Source: Specibacter cremeus
GTDB taxonomy: Bacteria; Actinomycetota; Actinomycetes; Actinomycetales; Micrococcaceae
DNA length: 64,000 nt
NCBI RefSeq assembly: GCF_003946885.1
Contig: NZ_RWKQ01000012.1
Span: 31,213-95,212, forward strand
Direction: 5' to 3'
In this document: positions 25,666 to 34,695 of the stretch, in pieces
How the letters are laid out: each line of letters opens with the position of its first letter
Position numbering within the stretch: position 1 is the first letter of the stretch
Translations under genes and position numbers: made by a program
The notes under the pieces: model-generated
What the model was told of the DNA's origin: nothing
Seen by the model: only the letters and a program-made list of their open reading frames with translations
Database searches by the model: none

Positions 25666-27287
25666 GCCGGCACCGCGAGGCCCGCGCGGAATCGGCGCTG
25701 GCTGGCCGGTTGGCGGCGCTGAACGAGGCACGTGAACTGGGGGAGGGGCGGTTGGACGACGCCGCGCTGCAACGCACCTACGATGTGCTGGACCGGGCGG
25801 CGTCGCGGCGTTCGCTGAGTGCCGAGCACACCGTGGTGGGCTTCTTCGGGGCGACCGGCAGCGGCAAGTCGTCGCTGTTCAACGCCGTGGCCCGGGCCGA
25901 CATCGCCCGCGTGGCGGTGCGCCGCCCCACCACGAGCGAGCCGCTCGCGCTCACGTGGGGGCGGGCCGGCAGCGCGCCGCTGCTCGATTGGCTGGGGGTC
26001 GCGGACCGGCGCGAGGGCGCGCCGGTGCCGGGGCTGACGGACGACGGCGGCGGCCTGGTTTTGCTCGACCTGCCCGACTTTGATTCCACCCACCACGAGC
26101 ACCGTGCCACGGTCGAGCGGCTCGCCGGGCAGGTGGACGTCCTGGTGTGGGTGGTCGACCCGCAGAAGTATGCCGATGCGCTCATCCATGACGACTTCAT
26201 CCGGCGGTTCTCCGCCCACGGCGCCGTGACCTGCGTGGTGCTCAACCAGGTGGACCGGCTGGGACCCGACGAGGTCGGGCCCGTGCACGAGTCGCTGCGC
26301 GGGTTGTTGGACCGGGACGGGCTGCACGGCGCGACGGTGCTGCCGGTCTCCGCCGTCACCGGGGAGGGGATCGACGCGCTCCGCTCGCGGTTCGCCGTCG
26401 TCGTCCGGGAACGCGCCGCGCAGTCGCGCCGGCTGGCCGCCGACGTCCAGGTCGCCGCCCGCGAATTGGCCGCGGCGTCCGGCGTTTCGGGGCCCGGTCC
26501 GGTTCACGGTGTGCACCAGCAGGACCGGCGCATCCTGGCCGCCGGGTTGGCCGGGGCCGCGCACGTGGACACCGTGGTGGCGGCCGTGCGGGCGTCGTAC
26601 CGGTTGGAGGCGACACGGCGGACGGGCTGGCCGGTGACCCGGTGGATGGCCCGGTTCCGCCAGGACCCGCTGCGGCGGTTGAGCCTGCGCCGCGACGATG
26701 CGCCGCAGGTCAACCGGACGTCACTGCCGGGGCCCGGGACAACGGAAGAGGCGCAACTGGACTCGGCCGTGCGCACGTTCGCCGACGCGGGCGCCGACGG
26801 CGTCCCGGGCCCGTGGCGGGCGTCCATCCGGGCGGCGGCGCGCGCGCACCGCGATGCCCTGCCCGAGGCACTGGACCAGTCCGTGGCGACGACGGACCTG
26901 CGGGCGAACGCGATCTCCTGGTGGTGGCCGGTGTTCTCCGTGCTGCAGTGGCTGGCCGTGGCCGTGGCCGTGGCCGGGCTTGGCTGGCTGGGCGTCGTCG
27001 CCGGGCTCGGCTACTTCCAGCTTGCCGTGCCCCGGGCACCGAGGGTCGAGGGGTGGCCGGTGCCGACGCTCATGGTCGCCGCCGGGGTGGTCGTGGGCGT
27101 CTTCCTGGCCGTGGCGGGCAAGCTCATTGCGGCCGTCGGGTCGGCTGGTCGCGCCCGGCTGGCACGGAAGCGGCTGAACCACGGCATCGCGTCGATCGGC
27201 CAGACGCTCGTGGTGGACCCGGTCGAGGCCGAGGTGGCCCGTTATGCTGCGTTCCGGGACGCCCTCGCCGCCGCCCAGTCCAAGTAG
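25662..27287 (+). CDS. dynamin-like GTPase, second of an overlapping pair
   Basis: A 541-aa partner GTPase. G1 GATGSGKSS (63-71), G2 RRPTTSEP, G3 LLDLPDFDST, G4 VVLNQVDRLGP and G5-like VSAVTGEG give a complete G domain. Two strong membrane segments lie at about 420-450 and 463-485, followed by a basic helix (RARLARKRLNH). Translation is coupled to the preceding GTPase by an ATGA overlap, which suggests a heteromeric complex. The TAG stop is formed by the left arm of a 60-nt palindrome, so the reading frame ends exactly inside that element. Confidence 0.82.
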   Translation: MSRHREARAESALAGRLAALNEARELGEGRLDDAALQRTYDVLDRAASRRSLSAEHTVVGFFGATGSGKSSLFNAVARADIARVAVRRPTTSEPLALTWGRAGSAPLLDWLGVADRREGAPVPGLTDDGGGLVLLDLPDFDSTHHEHRATVERLAGQVDVLVWVVDPQKYADALIHDDFIRRFSAHGAVTCVVLNQVDRLGPDEVGPVHESLRGLLDRDGLHGATVLPVSAVTGEGIDALRSRFAVVVRERAAQSRRLAADVQVAARELAAASGVSGPGPVHGVHQQDRRILAAGLAGAAHVDTVVAAVRASYRLEATRRTGWPVTRWMARFRQDPLRRLSLRRDDAPQVNRTSLPGPGTTEEAQLDSAVRTFADAGADGVPGPWRASIRAAARAHRDALPEALDQSVATTDLRANAISWWWPVFSVLQWLAVAVAVAGLGWLGVVAGLGYFQLAVPRAPRVEGWPVPTLMVAAGVVVGVFLAVAGKLIAAVGSAGRARLARKRLNHGIASIGQTLVVDPVEAEVARYAAFRDALAAAQSK

Positions 27288-27341
27288 GGCGCACTTGCGC
27301 ACCAAAACCCCGTCATTTCGGGGCTTAACCGCGCCCTACTT
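27282..27341. repeat. 60-nt palindrome, copy C, carrying stop codons of both flanking genes
   Basis: Outer arms AAGTAGGGCGC (27282-27292) and GCGCCCTACTT (27331-27341) are perfectly complementary, with an inner CCCCG/CGGGG stem. The TAG in the left arm (27285-27287) ends the GTPase gene; the symmetric CTA (27336-27338) ends the convergent AbiEi-like gene. A related copy in inverted orientation is at 29911-29962. Confidence 0.85.
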
Positions 27342-27751
27342 TCCCTGTCCCGGCCAGCCGCGGCTGATCAGTGCCTGGCGGATCTTGGCCACGGCGGCGC
27401 GTGCCCCGTTGGCCATGTGCCGCTTGGAGAGGCGCACCTCAACCCAGCCTGCGGCGGCGTAGTCCTCCTGGCGGGCGATGTCCCGGTCGACCTGGTCCGG
27501 CGCGGCGTGGGTGCCGCCCTCGTATTCAACGGCGATGCGGTACTTCCGGAACGACTGGTCGGGGGCACGGACCGTCCCCGAGCCCAGAATGATCGCGGTG
27601 TTCAGCTCCGGTTCGGGCAGTCCGTGCCGGATCACGGCAAGCCGGAGCCGGGTTTCCGGGGCGGAGTCCGAGCCGACGCGGGCCAATTCCAGGGCTGCGC
27701 GTGCCTTCCTGATGCCGGGGGTTCCCTTGTGGCGGTCCAGCAAGCGCTCAA
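27336..27751 (-). pseudogene. AbiEi/DUF559-like protein (paralogue 2), C-terminal part, cut by IS
   Basis: This part encodes the nuclease-like domain: APETRLRLAVIRHGLPEPEL, YRIAVEYEGGTHAAPDQVDR, AAAGWVEVRLSKRHM. It has the E...E-Y-E-G...H pattern of DUF559/Vsr-like PD-(D/E)XK proteins. The N-terminal part is at 29314-29847 on the same strand. Removing the IS and one copy of the CTCAA duplication restores one frame (RADLERLLDRHKGTPG). The gene is therefore recently inactivated; both domains look otherwise intact. Confidence 0.85.
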
Positions 27752-29313
27752 CTTGTTATTTAACCCTTGAGGGTGGGGCCGCGGAGGATGGGGGTGGCCG
27801 TTCGGCGTGCCGCTTGCCTTGAGGGCCGTCGTTTCCGATGCTTTGTGGTATCAGACACCGAAGCACCACCAAGAAACGACGGCCGTGGTCATGATTATCC
27901 CTGACAGTGCTCCGGCAGCGGCGGCGGATCGAGAGCGAGTCGATGCGTTCCGTGAGGGCTACCATGCCTGCCTGACGCGGCGGGCGGACACGTTGTTCGA
28001 ACTGACCGACGCGCTGCTGTGCGCCCAGGGGAAGGTCACCGACCTGGCCCACCTGTCCCTGGAGCCCGAGCATCACCGCAGCTATGGGGCACTCTATGAC
28101 GCGATGAACTGTGGCCGGATCGACCTCGACGCGCTCAAGGCCTGCATTGCTGAGGTGCCCGTGGCCAAACTGCCCAATCCTGCCGGCCGGGAGAGGATCG
28201 TGCTGGCGGTGGACGTGTCGAACTGGCTGCGCCCGGATGCCGCCTGCAGTCCGGACCGCGCCTTCTGCCACACGTACGCCCGCAACGGGCAGGCACAGAT
28301 GATCCCGGGCTGGCCGCCTTCGTGGCGGCACTGGAGCCGGGGGCCACCTCCTGGACGGCGCTGCTTGACGTGGTGCGGTTGCGTCCCGGGAACGACGCCA
28401 CGGGTGTCACGGCCGCCCAATTGCGCTCGGTGCTCGGCCGGCTGATCCGTACCGGTCAGCAGCGGGCCCGGGACCCGGAGGTCCTGGTGGTCATGGATGC
28501 CGGCTACGAGGTGGCCCGCCTGGCCTGGCTGCTGGCCGACCTGCCGGTGGTCCTGGTCGGGCGGCTCCGGTCGGACAGGGTTTTTTACGCCCCGGCCGGG
28601 ACACGCCGCGGACCAAGCAAGGGCCGCCAACCACGGCACGGGGCCAAGCTGGTGCTGGCCGACCGGTCCACCCACCCGGTCCCGGTGTGTTCCACGGAGC
28701 ATGTCCTGGACCGTTACGGCACGGTCCATGCGGTCGCGTTCGCCCGGATGCACCCCAAGCTCGATTCCCGCGGGCGCTTCAAAGACCACCCAGGGCCCCT
28801 GCCCCTGATCGAGGGAACCGTGATCGGGGTGGACGTCGAGCGCCTGCCGGGAAACCAGAACCCCAAACCGTTATGGCTCTGGGTCTCGAAACCGGTGCCC
28901 GATCATGCCGTGGAGGCAGATCACTGGTGGTCGATGTATTTGCGCCGTTTCGACATCGAACACACCTTCCGTTTCCTGAAACAAGACCTGGGATGGACCC
29001 GGCCCCGGCTGCGTGATCCCGAAGCGGCCGACCGGTGGACCTGGATCGTCCTCAGTGCGCACACGCTTCTGCGATTGGCCAGGCCCCTGGCCACCGAATG
29101 CCGGCTGCCGTGGCAGGCGCCGACTCCGCAGCCCCGGCTGTCTCCGGCACGGGTCCGGGCGACCTATCGGCGGACCTGCCAGAACACGGTCCACCCGGCA
29201 AAACCGCCGGTAGCCTCCACGCCCGGGCCCGGACGCCCCAAAGGCCACCCCAACCGGGTCAAACCCGGGATTCAGCCCGTCGGATTGGCCCACTACAAGG
29301 GTTAAATAGCAAG
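27752..29313 (+). mobile_element. 1562-bp insertion sequence with 5-bp target duplication
   Basis: Terminal inverted repeats are CTTGTTATTTAACCCTTG at the left end and the complement of CTTGCTATTTAACCCTTG at the right end (17 of 18 match). The target CTCAA is duplicated at 27747-27751 and 29314-29318. The element carries one transposase gene of the actinobacterial family whose members contain VLAVDVSNWLRPDA and GQAQMIPGW, probably IS701-like DDE enzymes (family name inferred). The insertion splits an AbiEi-like gene. Confidence 0.9.
27891..29305 (+). pseudogene. transposase, frameshifted
   Basis: The first part (27891 to about 28310) encodes AFREGYHACLTRRADTLFEL, VLAVDVSNWLRPDA (DDE aspartate region) and GQAQMIPGW. 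The rest continues in another frame from about 28316 (FVAALEPGATSWTALL, VVMDAGYEVARLAWLLADL, RRFDIEHTFRFLKQDLGWTR, the C-terminal DDE Glu region). Relatives read GWPYSFVAALE or similar across this point; here about 4 nt appear missing after TGGCCG near 28313. No slippery sequence is obvious, so inactivation is likelier than programmed frameshifting. The element could still move in trans. Confidence 0.8.
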
Positions 29314-29847
29314 CTCAAGGTCCGCGCGCGTGGCGTAGGGGGCGGTGCGGGCTTCGAAGACGGGGCGGGGGATGCGCAGCAGGTGGTCGGCGCCGACCAC
29401 CAATTCCTCGATGGACATTTTCCTGGCGCAGTCAAGCCAGGTCCTGGCCCGAGTCGTGATCCACAGCCCGTCCAGGAATACGACCTCGTCGTTGCGGAAC
29501 TGGGTCTTGTGGGCGATGACTCCGCGGCGGCGCATCATGGTGTGGGGCGCCTGGCGGGCGATGTGGATGCCGGGGCCACCACGGTCGGGATGGAAGCCGG
29601 GCATGCCCCAGATCTCGAGGGCGGTTGCGTGCGACGCGGCCGCGTGACCGGTGACAATGCAGTACGGGCGGGTGAGCAGCGCCAGCGACGAGTCGGCGCC
29701 CTCGACGGTGCGGATGCCGCGGCTCAAGCGCACCAGCTTCCGGTGCCGGAGCCAGCCGCGTCCGATGCCGAGGTCGTGGGCCTCGCCGGTGGTGAAGGGA
29801 CCGGTCAACAGTTCTGGTGGGAGTTTGTCTGGGTGCAACATCCCCAC
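29314..29847 (-). pseudogene. AbiEi/DUF559-like protein (paralogue 2), N-terminal part
   Basis: Begins MGMLHPDKLPPELLTGPF with the winged-helix AbiEi-like region (FTTGEAHDLGIGRGWLRHRK, LVRLSRGIRTV), then YCIVTGHAAASHATALEIWG, RRRGVIAHKTQFRNDEVVFL and TTRARTWLDCARKMSIEELV. It stops within the IS end after RADLELAI. See 27336-27751 for the other half. Confidence 0.85.
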
Positions 29848-29910
29848 ATCATGACGCGTTCGCGGGAGGGACGCAGAAGTTATCCACAGGCCCCCGGTTC
29901 CACGGCATCC

Positions 29911-29962
29911 AGGGCGCGGTTAAGCACCCAATGGCCCCGAAATGCGTGCTTAAGCGCGCCCT
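29911..29962. repeat. 52-nt palindrome, copy D (inverted relative to copy C)
   Basis: Arms 29911-29927 (AGGGCGCGGTTAAGCAC) and 29946-29962 pair with one mismatch. Blocks AGGGCGCGGTTAAGC, CCCCGAAATG and GCGCCCTA are shared with the reverse complement of copy C. Its right edge supplies the TAG stop of the DUF1697 gene (complement of 29961-29963). C and D enclose the split AbiEi-like gene. Confidence 0.8.
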
Positions 29963-30500
29963 AGTTGGGCCGGAGGAGGGCGTCGCGGACCTTCATGAGG
30001 GTGCGCAGGTTGCGGGTGGTGGTCGCCGCCTTGTATTTGGTCTTGGCGGTGAGCTTGCTGAACGGGCTGTCGATCGTGCCACCAACGGCCGCCAGCCACG
30101 CCAGCGCCGCCGGGTCGAGCCGCAGCACGCCGGCATCGTCGAATTCCCGGCCAAGACCCTCGAGCTCGTCGAGCACGGCCGGATCGGAGGACAACGTGAC
30201 GTAGCTGTGCCGCTCGGCGGAATCCGGCGGGTACGGGCAGGCGTCGATGATCGCGGAAAGCCGCGCCTGATCCAGCAGCACCACCCACGCGTCATAGCCG
30301 AAATTCAAACGCAGGCAGTCCTCCACCAGCGCCTTCAGCTCCGCGGGGCCCATGTCGGCGCCGCACACGACGTTCCCGGACGCCAGCAACGTCGCCACGT
30401 TGCGCAGGGGCAACGCCGCCAGCGCGGTGCGCAGCCCGGCCATCTTGATGTTGATGCCACCCACGTTGACCCCGCGCAGGAAGACGGCGTAATTCGTCAT
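29961..30500 (-). CDS. DUF1697 protein
   Basis: A 179-aa cytoplasmic protein of the DUF1697 family (alpha/beta, function unknown). The diagnostic N-terminus is YAVFLRGVNVGGINIKMAGL, followed by LASGNVVC and a C-terminal RNLRTLMKVRDAL. ATG 30500 was chosen because the conserved family N-terminus starts there. Its stop codon is part of palindrome copy D. It is upstream of the AbiEi-like gene on the same strand but separated by the palindrome, so a shared operon is unlikely. Confidence 0.93.
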   Translation of the reverse strand: MTNYAVFLRGVNVGGINIKMAGLRTALAALPLRNVATLLASGNVVCGADMGPAELKALVEDCLRLNFGYDAWVVLLDQARLSAIIDACPYPPDSAERHSYVTLSSDPAVLDELEGLGREFDDAGVLRLDPAALAWLAAVGGTIDSPFSKLTAKTKYKAATTTRNLRTLMKVRDALLRPN

Positions 30501-30599
30501 GCGCCGATCGTACCGGGTGGCCGGTTGAAGCACGACGGCGGCACCCGCCGCACGCATGGAGCGAACGGTGGGTGCCGCCGTCGGACCCGGCTGCCGGAT

Positions 30600-30866
30600 C
30601 TACTCGAGCTCGCGGGCCTTCAGGAGGGCGAATTCCTCGTCCGTGATGGCGCCCGACTGGTGCAGCGCCGCCAGCCGTTCGATCTTGGAGATCAGGTCCT
30701 CGGCCGGCGCCGCGGGGGCGGCGGCCGGGGCGGCGTCGGGCACCGGGAGGGGCGGGGCGGCGGCCTGCTTGCGGGCGGCGCTGTTGCCCACGGCGTTGAT
30801 CGTCTTGGCGGCCACGGCCGTGTGGGCCGCCGTCCGGGCGAGGTTGCGGCTGCGGCGAAGGACCAT
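30600..30866 (-). CDS. SHOCT-domain small protein
   Basis: An 88-aa protein with a basic N-terminus (MVLRRSRNLARTAAHTAVAA), an Ala/Pro-rich linker and a C-terminal SHOCT domain, ISKIERLAALHQSGAITDEE (about 59-78) ending in F..LK..LL-like FALLKARELE. SHOCT domains mediate oligomerisation or membrane attachment in small actinobacterial proteins; no specific function is known. Confidence 0.85.
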   Translation of the reverse strand: MVLRRSRNLARTAAHTAVAAKTINAVGNSAARKQAAAPPLPVPDAAPAAAPAAPAEDLISKIERLAALHQSGAITDEEFALLKARELE

Positions 30867-30957
30867 CGTGGACTCCTTGACTCGGGCGGGGCTCTATCTG
30901 CCACCATTGTGCCCCGAAGTGGGCCCGCATGCAGCCGATGATGCGCAAAATTCGCGG

Positions 30958-31018
30958 ATCCACTGATCGATAGATCGGGGTGCGCACGCCGCGCACCCCG
31001 ATCTATCGATCAGTGGAT
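30958..31018. repeat. 61-nt perfect palindrome downstream of iclR-type gene
   Basis: 28-nt arms (30958-30985 and 30991-31018) are perfectly complementary around the 5-nt loop ACGCC; the left arm begins ATCCACTGATCGATAGATCG. It lies between the ends of two minus-strand genes and could terminate the IclR gene. Its sequence is unlike the other palindromes except for overall size. Confidence 0.9.
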
Positions 31019-31063
31019 GCTTCGGGAATCCGGACACGGCGGAGCCGGCCCTTGCGGAGCCGG

Positions 31064-31783
31064 TCAGTCGCCGCTCTTGCGCAGTGCCTCCGTCAGGATG
31101 CGGGACGCGTTGCAGACGATCTCGGCGTGCAGCCGTCCGGGCTGGCGCGTGAGGCGCTCGATCGGCCCGGAGATCGACACGGCGGCGATCACGCGACCGG
31201 ACGGCCCCCTCACCGGAGCCGACACGGAGGCGACCCCCGGCTCGCGTTCGCCCAGGCTCTGGCCCCAGCCGCGGCGCCGGACCCCGGCCAGCACCGTCGG
31301 GGTGAACCGGGCATTCTGCAGCCCCTCGAGCAGGCGCTCGTGATCCTCCCAGGCCAGCAGCACCTGGGCGGCCGAGCCGGCCTTCATGGTCAGCTGCGTG
31401 CCGACCGGGATGGTGTCGCGCAGGCCGATCGGGCGTTCGGCGGAGGCGACACACACACGCCAGTCGCCTTGCCGGCGGAAGATCTGGGCGCTCTCGCCGG
31501 TCGAGTCGCGCAGCTGGAGCAGGACGGGGCCGGCGGCGGCGATCAGCCGGTCCTCGCCGGCGGCCGAGGCCAGCTCGACCAGGCGCGAACCGAGCACGAA
31601 CCGGCCCTGCATGTCGCGGCTGACGAGCCGGTGGTGCACCAGGGCCAGGGCCAGCCGGTGCACGGTGGGCCGGGCCAGGCCCGTCGCGGCGACGAGCTGC
31701 GCCAGGGTGGTGGGGCCCGCCTCGAGTGCGTCGAGGACCAGGGCCGCTTTGTCGATGACGCCAACGCCACTAGAATTGTCCAT
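31064..31783 (-). CDS. IclR-family regulator, probable LtbR-like repressor of leuCD
   Basis: A 239-aa regulator: N-terminal winged helix (VIDKAALVLDALEAGPTTLA, GLARPTVHRLALALVHH) and C-terminal IclR effector domain (GESAQIFRRQGDWRVCVASA, AGSAAQVLLAW, REPGVASVSAPVRG, GRVIAAVSISGPIERL). The divergent arrangement with leuC, 145 bp apart, matches that of Corynebacterium LtbR, which represses leucine and tryptophan synthesis genes. ATG 31783 aligns the N-terminus with the family. Confidence 0.9.
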   Translation of the reverse strand: MDNSSGVGVIDKAALVLDALEAGPTTLAQLVAATGLARPTVHRLALALVHHRLVSRDMQGRFVLGSRLVELASAAGEDRLIAAAGPVLLQLRDSTGESAQIFRRQGDWRVCVASAERPIGLRDTIPVGTQLTMKAGSAAQVLLAWEDHERLLEGLQNARFTPTVLAGVRRRGWGQSLGEREPGVASVSAPVRGPSGRVIAAVSISGPIERLTRQPGRLHAEIVCNASRILTEALRKSGD

Positions 31784-31798
31784 GTAATGATATTGCCG

Positions 31799-31813
31799 TC
31801 TCATTATTTGAGA
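31799..31813. promoter_or_regulatory. candidate operator between iclR-type gene and leuC
   Basis: TCTCA-TTATT-TGAGA is a perfect 5-bp inverted repeat in the AT-rich part of the divergent region, 16 bp from the regulator start. It is the best visible site for autoregulation and leuCD control. Confidence 0.4.
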
Positions 31814-31927
31814 TGCAAATCGACGGGCTGGCCCCGTGGCGGACGGGCTGGTTCAGTGGACACATACAGAACACGGTGCCGGGCGACCACGCCACCAACA
31901 CGGCACACCAGATGAAGGGAGCTGGCC

Positions 31928-33451
31928 GTGACCGAGGCAACCACACCCGGAACGCACGACTCAGCACAGGTGCAGAACGCCCCGCGGAAAGCCAAGACGC
32001 TGGCCGAGAAGGTGTGGCGCGACCACGTCGTCCGCCAGGGCGAGGGTGCGGGCGACGCCGCCCAGCCGGACCTGCTCTACATCGACCTGCACCTCATCCA
32101 CGAGGTCACCTCGCCGCAGGCCTTCGAGGGCCTGCGGCTGGCCGGCCGGCCGTTGCGCCGCCCCGACCTGACCATCGCCACCGAGGACCACAACACACCC
32201 ACGCTGGCCATCGACCGGCCCATCGCGGACCCGACCAGCCGCACGCAGATCGAGACGCTGCGGGCGAACTGCAAGGAGTTCGGTGTCCGCCTGCACTCGC
32301 TGGGCGACAAGGAGCAGGGCATCGTGCACGTCGTCGGCCCGCAGCTGGGCCTGACCCAGCCGGGCATGACCGTGGTCTGCGGCGACTCGCACACGTCCAC
32401 GCACGGTGCCGTCGGCGCGCTGGCGTTCGGCATCGGCACCTCCGAGGTGGAGCACGTCATGGCCACCCAGACGCTGCCGCTGAAGCCGTTCAAGACCATG
32501 GCCATCACGGTCGAGGGCACGCTGCGTCCGGGCGTGAGCTCCAAGGACATCATCCTGGCCGTCATCGCCAAGATCGGCACCGGCGGCGGGCAGGGCTACG
32601 TGCTCGAATACCGGGGCTCCGCCATCCGGGCCCTGTCCATGGACGCCCGCATGACCATCTGCAACATGTCGATCGAGGCGGGCGCCCGGGCCGGCATGAT
32701 CGCCCCGGACGAGACCACGTTCGACTTCCTCAGGGGCCGCCCGCACGCACCGGTCGGCGCGGACTGGGACGCCGCGCTCGAGTACTGGAGGACGCTGCCC
32801 ACCGACGCGGATGCCGACTTCGACGCGGAGGTTTTCCTGGACGCCGACACGCTGGAACCGTTCGTCACCTGGGGCACCAACCCGGGCCAGGGCGTGTCCC
32901 TGAACAGCAACGTCCCGAACCCGGAGGACTTCGGCGACGAGAACGCCAAGGCCGCCGCCGAGCGCGCCCTGGCCTACATGGACCTGGCCGCCGGCACGCC
33001 CATGAAGGACATCCGCGTCGACACGGTGTTCCTGGGCTCCTGCACGAACTCGCGCATCGAGGACCTGCGCGCCGCCGCCGACGTCATCCGCGGCCGGGAG
33101 AAGGACCCGAACATCCGCATGCTGGTGGTCCCCGGCTCGGCCCGCGTGCGGCTGGAGGCGGAGGCCGAGGGGCTGGACCAGGTGTTCAAGGACTTCGGCG
33201 CCGAATGGCGGTTCGCCGGCTGCTCGATGTGCCTGGGCATGAACCCGGACCAGCTGGAGCCGGGGGAGCGCTGCGCCTCCACGTCGAACCGCAACTTCGA
33301 GGGCCGCCAGGGCAAGGGCGGGCGCACCCACCTGGTCTCGCCCGTCGTCGCCGCCGCCACCGCGGTCCGCGGCACGCTCAGCTCGCCGTCGGACCTGGCC
33401 CCGGTGGTCGAGCCCGTCGAGACCGAGACCCAGCCCGTGAACGTAGCGTAG
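31928..33451 (+). CDS. leuC: 3-isopropylmalate dehydratase large subunit
   Basis: With LeuD converts 2-isopropylmalate to 3-isopropylmalate using a [4Fe-4S] cluster. The 507 aa show [45 protein letters not shown] and cluster ligands Cys372 ([11 protein letters not shown]) and Cys432/Cys435 ([12 protein letters not shown]). GTG 31928 follows AGGGAG. The last ~15 residues include [12 protein letters not shown], encoded by a REP-like unit (about 33408-33425) that has entered the 3' end of the gene. leuD follows 9 bp later. Confidence 0.97.
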   Translation: MTEATTPGTHDSAQVQNAPRKAKTLAEKVWRDHVVRQGEGAGDAAQPDLLYIDLHLIHEVTSPQAFEGLRLAGRPLRRPDLTIATEDHNTPTLAIDRPIADPTSRTQIETLRANCKEFGVRLHSLGDKEQGIVHVVGPQLGLTQPGMTVVCGDSHTSTHGAVGALAFGIGTSEVEHVMATQTLPLKPFKTMAITVEGTLRPGVSSKDIILAVIAKIGTGGGQGYVLEYRGSAIRALSMDARMTICNMSIEAGARAGMIAPDETTFDFLRGRPHAPVGADWDAALEYWRTLPTDADADFDAEVFLDADTLEPFVTWGTNPGQGVSLNSNVPNPEDFGDENAKAAAERALAYMDLAAGTPMKDIRVDTVFLGSCTNSRIEDLRAAADVIRGREKDPNIRMLVVPGSARVRLEAEAEGLDQVFKDFGAEWRFAGCSMCLGMNPDQLEPGERCASTSNRNFEGRQGKGGRTHLVSPVVAAATAVRGTLSSPSDLAPVVEPVETETQPVNVA

Positions 33452-33460
33452 GAGAAACCC

Positions 33461-34060
33461 ATGGAACAGTTCACCACCCACACCGGCATCGGGGTCCCGC
33501 TGCGTCAGAGCAACGTGGACACGGACCAGATCATCCCGGCCGTGTACCTCAAGCGCATCACGCGCACCGGATTCGAGGACGCGCTGTTCGCCAGCTGGCG
33601 CAAGAACCCGGAGTTCATCCTGAACCAGGAGCCGTTCAACGCCGGCTCGGTGCTGGTGGCCGGCGCCGACTTCGGCACGGGTTCCTCGCGCGAGCACGCC
33701 GTCTGGGCGCTGAAGGACTACGGCTTCAAGGCCGTGCTCTCCTCCCGCTTCGCCGACATTTTCCGCGGCAACTCCGGCAAGCAGGGCCTGCTCGCCGCCC
33801 AGGTCGCCCAGGACGACATCGAGTTGATCTGGAAGGTCCTCGAGCACGCCCCGGGCACCGAGGTCACGGTCGACCTGGTCAGCAAGACCGTGCACGCCGG
33901 TGCCGTCGTCGCGCCCTTCGACATCGACGACTACACCCGCTGGCGCCTGCTCGAGGGCCTGGACGACATCGGCCTGACGCTGCGCCACGAGGCGGACATC
34001 ACCGCGTTCGAGGCCACCCGCCCGTCCTTCAAGCCGACCACGCTGCCGGCGAAAAGCTGA
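33461..34060 (+). CDS. leuD: 3-isopropylmalate dehydratase small subunit
   Basis: Swivelling small subunit of isopropylmalate isomerase, 199 aa. Motifs include [40 protein letters not shown] (substrate-binding) and [22 protein letters not shown] lies 8 bp before the ATG. Co-transcribed with leuC. Confidence 0.97.
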   Translation: MEQFTTHTGIGVPLRQSNVDTDQIIPAVYLKRITRTGFEDALFASWRKNPEFILNQEPFNAGSVLVAGADFGTGSSREHAVWALKDYGFKAVLSSRFADIFRGNSGKQGLLAAQVAQDDIELIWKVLEHAPGTEVTVDLVSKTVHAGAVVAPFDIDDYTRWRLLEGLDDIGLTLRHEADITAFEATRPSFKPTTLPAKS

Positions 34061-34156
34061 CGGACGACGGCGGGCCGTCGCCTGCCGCTGCCCGGTCCCC
34101 TTCGCGGGGGTGTCCGGTCCGCCCGCGATTCTGGGCAAACCCACAGCCCGGAACTA

Positions 34157-34185
34157 GTTCGATCATCGAACAATGGGTCTAGTCT
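34157..34185 (+). promoter_or_regulatory. marR promoter with overlapping operator; likely leaderless
   Basis: GTTCGATCATCGAAC (34157-34171) is a perfect 7-bp inverted repeat that overlaps a -35-like TTCGAT (34158-34163). TAGTCT (34180-34185) lies 16 bp further as the -10 and ends only 6 bp before the ATG. Transcription would start at the initiation codon, and the MarR protein could block it directly. Confidence 0.6.
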
Positions 34186-34191
34186 TGGCGC

Positions 34192-34695
34192 ATGAGCACC
34201 GACGTCGACGCTGATCCGGATGCCATAACCGACATCGAGACGGCCGGACTTGCCGGGGCCGTGCACGGGCTGGTGCGTGCCGCGCGCGTGCTCGAACGGG
34301 CCGCCGACGAGCTGAATCTGGCGCATTTCCGCGTGCTCTCGGCCATTGCGGATGGCGAGGCGCGGGCGTCGAAGGTGGCGGCACGGTTGGCGCTCGGGCG
34401 GCCGGCCATCAGCTCGGCGGTGGCCGCCCTGACGGACCGCGGACTACTGTCGCAGGGGACGTCGGCCACCGACCAGCGCGCCGTCGAGCTGCGGCTCACC
34501 CCGGCGGGGCGCGCGGTGCTGGCAGCGTGTGAACGGACGCTGGACGACCGCCTGCTCGACCTTGCACGCCTGACCCCCAACCCCACCGCCCTCCTGGCCG
34601 CGCTCGACTCACTCAATGCCGCCGTCGACCGTTTCCATGCCGGCCAGTCCCATGCCGGCCAGCCGGCGGGCCCCGCCGAAGCCGCCGCCCCATGA
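34192..34695 (+). CDS. MarR-family regulator
   Basis: A 167-aa winged-helix repressor: LNLAHFRVLSAIADGEARAS, the recognition helix region KVAARLALGRPAISSAVAAL, and the wing GLLSQGTSATDQRAVELRLT. The ATG overlaps nothing upstream; its TGA overlaps the exporter start (ATGA), so regulator and transporter form one unit. Autorepression through the palindrome at 34157-34171, relieved by a drug-like ligand, is the natural model. Confidence 0.93.
   Translation: MSTDVDADPDAITDIETAGLAGAVHGLVRAARVLERAADELNLAHFRVLSAIADGEARASKVAARLALGRPAISSAVAALTDRGLLSQGTSATDQRAVELRLTPAGRAVLAACERTLDDRLLDLARLTPNPTALLAALDSLNAAVDRFHAGQSHAGQPAGPAEAAAP

Noticed and set aside
24072..26564. Long minus-strand frame opposite the dynamin-like genes
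   Set aside because: Low-complexity shadow without motifs; the plus strand has intact P-loop GTPases.
28300..28330. Programmed ribosomal frameshift in the transposase
   Set aside because: No slippery heptamer or following pseudoknot is apparent, and about 4 nt appear missing relative to the family pattern.
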